NCBI RefSeq assembly: GCF_000244955.1
Contig: NZ_CM001439.1
Location: 5,141,234-5,205,233 of the forward strand
Length of the DNA stretch: 64,000 nucleotides
Source of the DNA: Saccharomonospora marina XMU15
GTDB taxonomy: Bacteria; Actinomycetota; Actinomycetes; Mycobacteriales; Pseudonocardiaceae
Direction: 5' to 3'
The notes below the pieces were generated by a model. The model was not told where the DNA came from. It made no database searches and saw only the letters and a list, made by a program, of their open reading frames with translations. The position numbers and the translations under genes are program-made. Of this stretch, positions 60,998 to 64,000 are shown piece after piece (positions within the stretch are counted from its first letter, which is position 1; the number at the start of each line of letters is the position of its first letter).

Positions 60998-62740
60998 ATG
61001 GCGGCGCCGAGGGGGAGAATCGCGGTACTGGTCGCACTCATGGCCCTGTTGGGAGCGACGGCGATGGCCTCGACGAACCCTGCGAGCGGGCGGTTCGACA
61101 TCCCCAGGGAAGGGTTCGCACCCGCCTCGACGATGCTACGTGAGACCACACCGGAACAGGCCGGTCTCGATCCGGCACCGATCACCGCCACCGCCCAGCA
61201 CCTCTCCGACTGGACGCGACCGAACGCGGTGGAAGGACATCCACTGTTCGCAGGGGCCGTGGCAATGCTGGTGCACGACGGAAAGATAGTCGCTACCCAT
61301 GCGACGGGGAGCGCGGTTCGCTACGCCGACGGCAGTGGCACCGAGTTGCCGAGGGAGCAGCAGGTCCCGATGCGGCCCGACACCATCTTCGATCTCGCTT
61401 CGGTGACCAAACTGTTCACCTCCATCGCGGTGCTGCAACTGGTCGAGCGCGACCAGGTGGAACTGGATGCGCCGGTGGCGCGGTACCTGCCGGAGTTCGG
61501 CGTGAACGGTAAAGCGGCCATCACCGTGCGGCAACTGCTCACCCACACCTCCGGACTCGAACCCTTCCTGCCGTTGTGGCGCGACTGGCCCGACAAGGCA
61601 TCCCGGATCAGCGCGGTGATGCGGGTACGCCCGCAGTCGCCTCCCGGTACCGACTACACCTACTCCGACCTGAACCTGATCACGCTTGGGGTGCTCGTCG
61701 AACGGTTGACCGGCTCGTCGCTGGACGCGGTGATCGCTGCACGAATCACCGGGCCACTGGGCATGGCCGACACCGGCTTCAACCCGCCCGCACACAAGGT
61801 CCCTCGAATCGCCGCCACAGAGTTCCAGACGGAACCCGAGCGCGGCATGCTCCGCGGCGAGGTACACGACGAGAACGCATGGTCGCTTGGCGGCGTGGCC
61901 GGACACGCCGGAATCTTCTCGACCGCCTCCGACCTGGCCGTACTCGGGCAGGCCCTGCTCAACGGCGGAGCTTACGCGGGCGAGCGGATACTGAGCGAGC
62001 AATCCGTGCGCGCGATGCTGACCAACCACAACGACCGGTTCCCCGGGGACGCACACGGGCTGGGTTTCGAACTCGACCAGATCTGGTACATGGGTGGGCT
62101 GACCTCCCCCCGCACTGCCGGGCACACCGGCTACACCGGCACGTCCCTCGTCATCGACCCGCTGTCTGGCTCCATCGCGATACTGCTCACCAACCGGGTC
62201 CACCCCACCCGTTCCTGGGGTTCGGTGAACCCGGCGCGACAGGCGTGGGCGACGGGGCTTTCCCGAGCACTCGCCGTACCGCCTGCTCGTGGGCCGCACG
62301 CCTGGTCCAGCGTCATCGGCGACAGCGAGGTGGCAACGCTCACGACACCGGCGCTGACGGTGAGCGACCGTTACACCTCAGCGCGATTCCATGCGTTCGT
62401 GGATTCCGAGCCCACCGACCCACTCGTCGTGGAGGCGAGTACTGATGAAGGCCGGACCTGGCGCACCCTCGAAGTGCGGGTGCGGGGCCGTGGATCACCC
62501 GACAAAACGGTCAACTCACTGTCCGGTACCGGTCACCGTTCGTGGTGGTCGGCCCGTGTGATGGTTCCCAGGGGCCAGAAAGTCACTCTTCGTTGGCGAT
62601 TCACCACCGACAGCAGCGACACGGGCCGGGGTGTGTGCATCGACGCAATCCGGATCGCGGATACCGAGCGAGTACTGCTCGACGCGGAGCGCCACCCGGA
62701 AACGATCATCACCGACGGGTTTGCCCTGAGCAACGGCTGA
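60998..62740 (+). CDS. Secreted serine-beta-lactamase-fold hydrolase, AmiE-like, with C-terminal beta-sandwich
   Basis: 580 residues. A signal peptide (GRIAVLVALMALLGATAMA) is followed by a class C beta-lactamase/esterase-type domain: SVTK (SxxK, in DLASVTKLFTS), YSDLN (YxN) and HTG (in RTAGHTGYTGTS). The last about 130 residues form an extra beta-rich module (FHAFVDSEPTDPLVVEAST to WWSARVMVPRGQKVTLRW) that may bind carbohydrate or protein. In Bacillus the amidase AmiE (YbbE), encoded beside nagZ and namZ, belongs to the same fold and removes peptides from MurNAc. GAGAGGGGG lies before the ATG at 60998; a GTG overlapping the namZ stop is the alternative. Confidence 0.8.
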   Translation: MAAPRGRIAVLVALMALLGATAMASTNPASGRFDIPREGFAPASTMLRETTPEQAGLDPAPITATAQHLSDWTRPNAVEGHPLFAGAVAMLVHDGKIVATHATGSAVRYADGSGTELPREQQVPMRPDTIFDLASVTKLFTSIAVLQLVERDQVELDAPVARYLPEFGVNGKAAITVRQLLTHTSGLEPFLPLWRDWPDKASRISAVMRVRPQSPPGTDYTYSDLNLITLGVLVERLTGSSLDAVIAARITGPLGMADTGFNPPAHKVPRIAATEFQTEPERGMLRGEVHDENAWSLGGVAGHAGIFSTASDLAVLGQALLNGGAYAGERILSEQSVRAMLTNHNDRFPGDAHGLGFELDQIWYMGGLTSPRTAGHTGYTGTSLVIDPLSGSIAILLTNRVHPTRSWGSVNPARQAWATGLSRALAVPPARGPHAWSSVIGDSEVATLTTPALTVSDRYTSARFHAFVDSEPTDPLVVEASTDEGRTWRTLEVRVRGRGSPDKTVNSLSGTGHRSWWSARVMVPRGQKVTLRWRFTTDSSDTGRGVCIDAIRIADTERVLLDAERHPETIITDGFALSNG

Positions 62741-62742
62741 TT

Positions 62743-62796
62743 AGTTGCCAAGTTGTTAGGCGATTCAGGTTAACAACCAAGACACGGTTGGCGACT
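62743..62796. promoter_or_regulatory. Nested inverted repeat upstream of murR, candidate MurR operator
   Basis: AGTTGCCAA (62743-62751) and TTGGCGACT (62788-62796) are inverted with one mismatch. Inside them GTTGTTA (62752-62758) and TAACAAC (62771-62777) are perfectly inverted. The segment is AT-rich, lies between the amiE-like stop and the regulator start, and is a likely binding site for the encoded MurR-type regulator. A terminator for the preceding gene is less likely because the stems are AT-rich and interrupted. Confidence 0.5.
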
Positions 62797-62886
62797 TTCT
62801 CAGCAACTACGAAACGCCACGGCCGCGATGTGGAAGGACACTCGCGGGTGTGATTACGCGGGAAGGTGCGGGTAACCTTGTCGGAG

Positions 62887-63924
62887 ATGTCTACGGTTAG
62901 TAAGTTTCCCACGGACGTCGCAGATACCGGCGACGTCACCACAGTGGAAGCTGCCGAATCCGCCCCGGCGGCCGCGCACGACAGTGGTTCGCGCGGCACC
63001 GACGACTCGACCTCATGGGATGCCGACGCGAGCCCACTCGTGCGCATCCGGTCGCTGCTGCCCGGCCTCGCCAAAGCCGAACAGCGCGTGGCCAACGTCG
63101 TACTGGAAGATCCCTCCTCGGTCGCCCGGCGCAGCATCACCGAAGTCGCGCTGGCAGCGCACACGAGCGAGACGACCGTCACGCGGTTCTGCAAGGCGGT
63201 CGGCGTGGGCGGCTACCCGCAGTTGCGAATCGCACTCGCTGCCGACACCGCTCGGTCGCAGGCGCGGACGTCTCGTGACCTCGGAGGTGAGATCACAGCG
63301 GAAGACGACCTCGCGTCCGTCGTAAGCAAGGTGAGCTTCGCCGACGCCAGAGCCGTCGAGGAGACAGCCGAGCAGCTCGATATCGCCACACTGACGCGAG
63401 TCATCGACCTTGTCGCGAACGCGAGCCGTGTCGACGTCTACGGCGTCGGCGCCAGCGCCTTCGTGGCCGCCGACCTGCAACAGAAGCTTCACCGCATCGG
63501 CAGGGTGAGCTTCTCCTGGTCCGACACCCACATCATGCTCACCTCGGCGGCCGTGCTGAAAGGAGGCGACATCGCGGTGGGCATCTCCCACACCGGCGCC
63601 ACGACCGACACCATCGAGGCACTGCGGGTCGCCCGGGAGCACGGGGCGACCACGGTGGCGCTGACCAATTTCCCCCGTTCACCGATCACGGACGTTTCCG
63701 ACTACGTACTCACCACCGCCGCACGTGAAACGACCTTCCGCTCGGGTGCGACAGCGAGCCGGATCGCCCAACTCACCGTGATCGACTGCCTGTTCATCGG
63801 CGTCGCACAGCGGCATCTGGACGAGTCGGTCAGTGCACTCGATGCGACCCGTGACGCGGTGGGTACTCACAGGCTCGGCGTTCGTCCCGACGGCAGGAGG
63901 CGCACCAGAGACGCAGGTAAGTAG
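62887..63924 (+). CDS. murR: MurR/RpiR-family transcriptional regulator
   Basis: 345 residues. The first 50 residues are variable and Ala/Asp/Ser-rich. The RpiR-type helix-turn-helix (VANVVLEDPSSVARRSITEV and TSETTVTRFCKAVGVGGYPQL) is followed by a SIS sugar-phosphate domain (VDVYGVGASAFVAADLQQKL, GDIAVGISHTGATTDTIEAL, TTVALTNFPRSPITDVSDYVLTT across motifs). SIS domains in this family sense phosphosugars such as MurNAc-6-P. Context next to nagZ-namZ-amiE-like points to control by muropeptide breakdown products. Start uncertain: ATG at 62887 or GTG at 62866; neither has a well-spaced ribosome binding site. Confidence 0.85.
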   Translation: MSTVSKFPTDVADTGDVTTVEAAESAPAAAHDSGSRGTDDSTSWDADASPLVRIRSLLPGLAKAEQRVANVVLEDPSSVARRSITEVALAAHTSETTVTRFCKAVGVGGYPQLRIALAADTARSQARTSRDLGGEITAEDDLASVVSKVSFADARAVEETAEQLDIATLTRVIDLVANASRVDVYGVGASAFVAADLQQKLHRIGRVSFSWSDTHIMLTSAAVLKGGDIAVGISHTGATTDTIEALRVAREHGATTVALTNFPRSPITDVSDYVLTTAARETTFRSGATASRIAQLTVIDCLFIGVAQRHLDESVSALDATRDAVGTHRLGVRPDGRRRTRDAGK

Positions 63925-63971
63925 CAGCCGCCTGCGGCGGGCACGTTCGGAAACCGACGACAGTGAGGCGA

Positions 63972-64000
63972 ATGATGACCGTATCGCGCCACGTGGTGCA
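63972..64000 (+). CDS. Start of a further gene, cut by the window end
   Basis: GAGG at 63965-63968 precedes two adjacent ATG codons (63972 and 63975); the frame reads MMTVSRHVV to the end of the window. It is on the same strand as murR, 48 bases after its stop. From the context, a MurNAc-6-phosphate etherase (MurQ) or another salvage gene would be expected, but nine codons cannot show this. Confidence 0.4.

Overview
The window is chromosomal DNA from a high-GC actinobacterium, most likely a member of the Pseudonocardiaceae (Amycolatopsis/Saccharomonospora/Prauserella type). The evidence is the very G/C-rich third codon positions, frequent GTG and TTG starts, Lsr2, ClpC, EspG/PPE-like type VII secretion proteins and an actinobacterial Tad pilus locus. 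From memory, gene order follows the Mycobacterium tuberculosis Rv3596c-Rv3661 interval closely (clpC1, lsr2, coaX-panD-panC, DUF2520, two membrane proteins, folK-folB-folP-folE, ftsH, a type VII substrate locus, hpt-tilS-metalloprotease-dacB-ppa, holB, topA, helicase, tad genes, ssd, 6C RNA, HAD phosphatase). This is therefore mainly a conserved core region with insertions, not a genomic island.

Layout. 1-6.8 kb: end of a heme-degrading-type monooxygenase, a sirtuin, clpC, an IdeR-box/FhuF-like iron reductase, a TIGR03086 protein with a divergent AraC regulator, and lsr2. 7.4-20.6 kb: on the minus strand ftsH-folE-folP-folB-folK and then DUF3180-DUF6779-PrsW-DUF2520-panC-panD-coaX, making folate and CoA precursors. 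A plus-strand MerR gene with its own palindromic promoter splits this run. 20.8-24.1 kb: two EspG-like chaperones, a PPE-like WxG protein and a small partner with a YxxxD export motif. 24.3-29.6 kb: hpt, tilS, a zinc metalloprotease, a D-Ala-D-Ala carboxypeptidase and ppa. 29.7-31.6 kb: glyA behind a probable ZTP riboswitch, and a divergent ribosomal protein L11 paralogue. 31.7-33.6 kb: a second type-VII-like four-gene operon. 33.6-46.5 kb: gamma carbonic anhydrase, tRNA-Thr(CGU), a surface protein, holB, an MFS-thymidylate-kinase fusion with a degenerate P-loop, topA, a lipoprotein and a K+-independent H+-pyrophosphatase. 47-57.4 kb: an MrfA-like helicase, a prim-pol protein, the Tad pilus genes interrupted by an SDR gene, ssd/tadZ, 6C RNA and a HAD phosphatase. 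57.9-64 kb: nagZ-namZ-amiE-like-murR, an extracellular peptidoglycan-salvage cluster resembling the Bacillus subtilis mur/ami/nag/nam locus.

The points most worth a second look are the L11 paralogue without the N-terminal hinge prolines, the MFS-Tmk fusion whose kinase P-loop is lost, the two type-VII-like modules without export machinery, and the muropeptide-salvage cluster with a nested inverted repeat in front of murR. Two RNA elements lie outside the protein genes: a probable ZTP riboswitch and a probable 6C sRNA. I saw no CRISPR array, insertion sequence, prophage or secondary-metabolite cluster.
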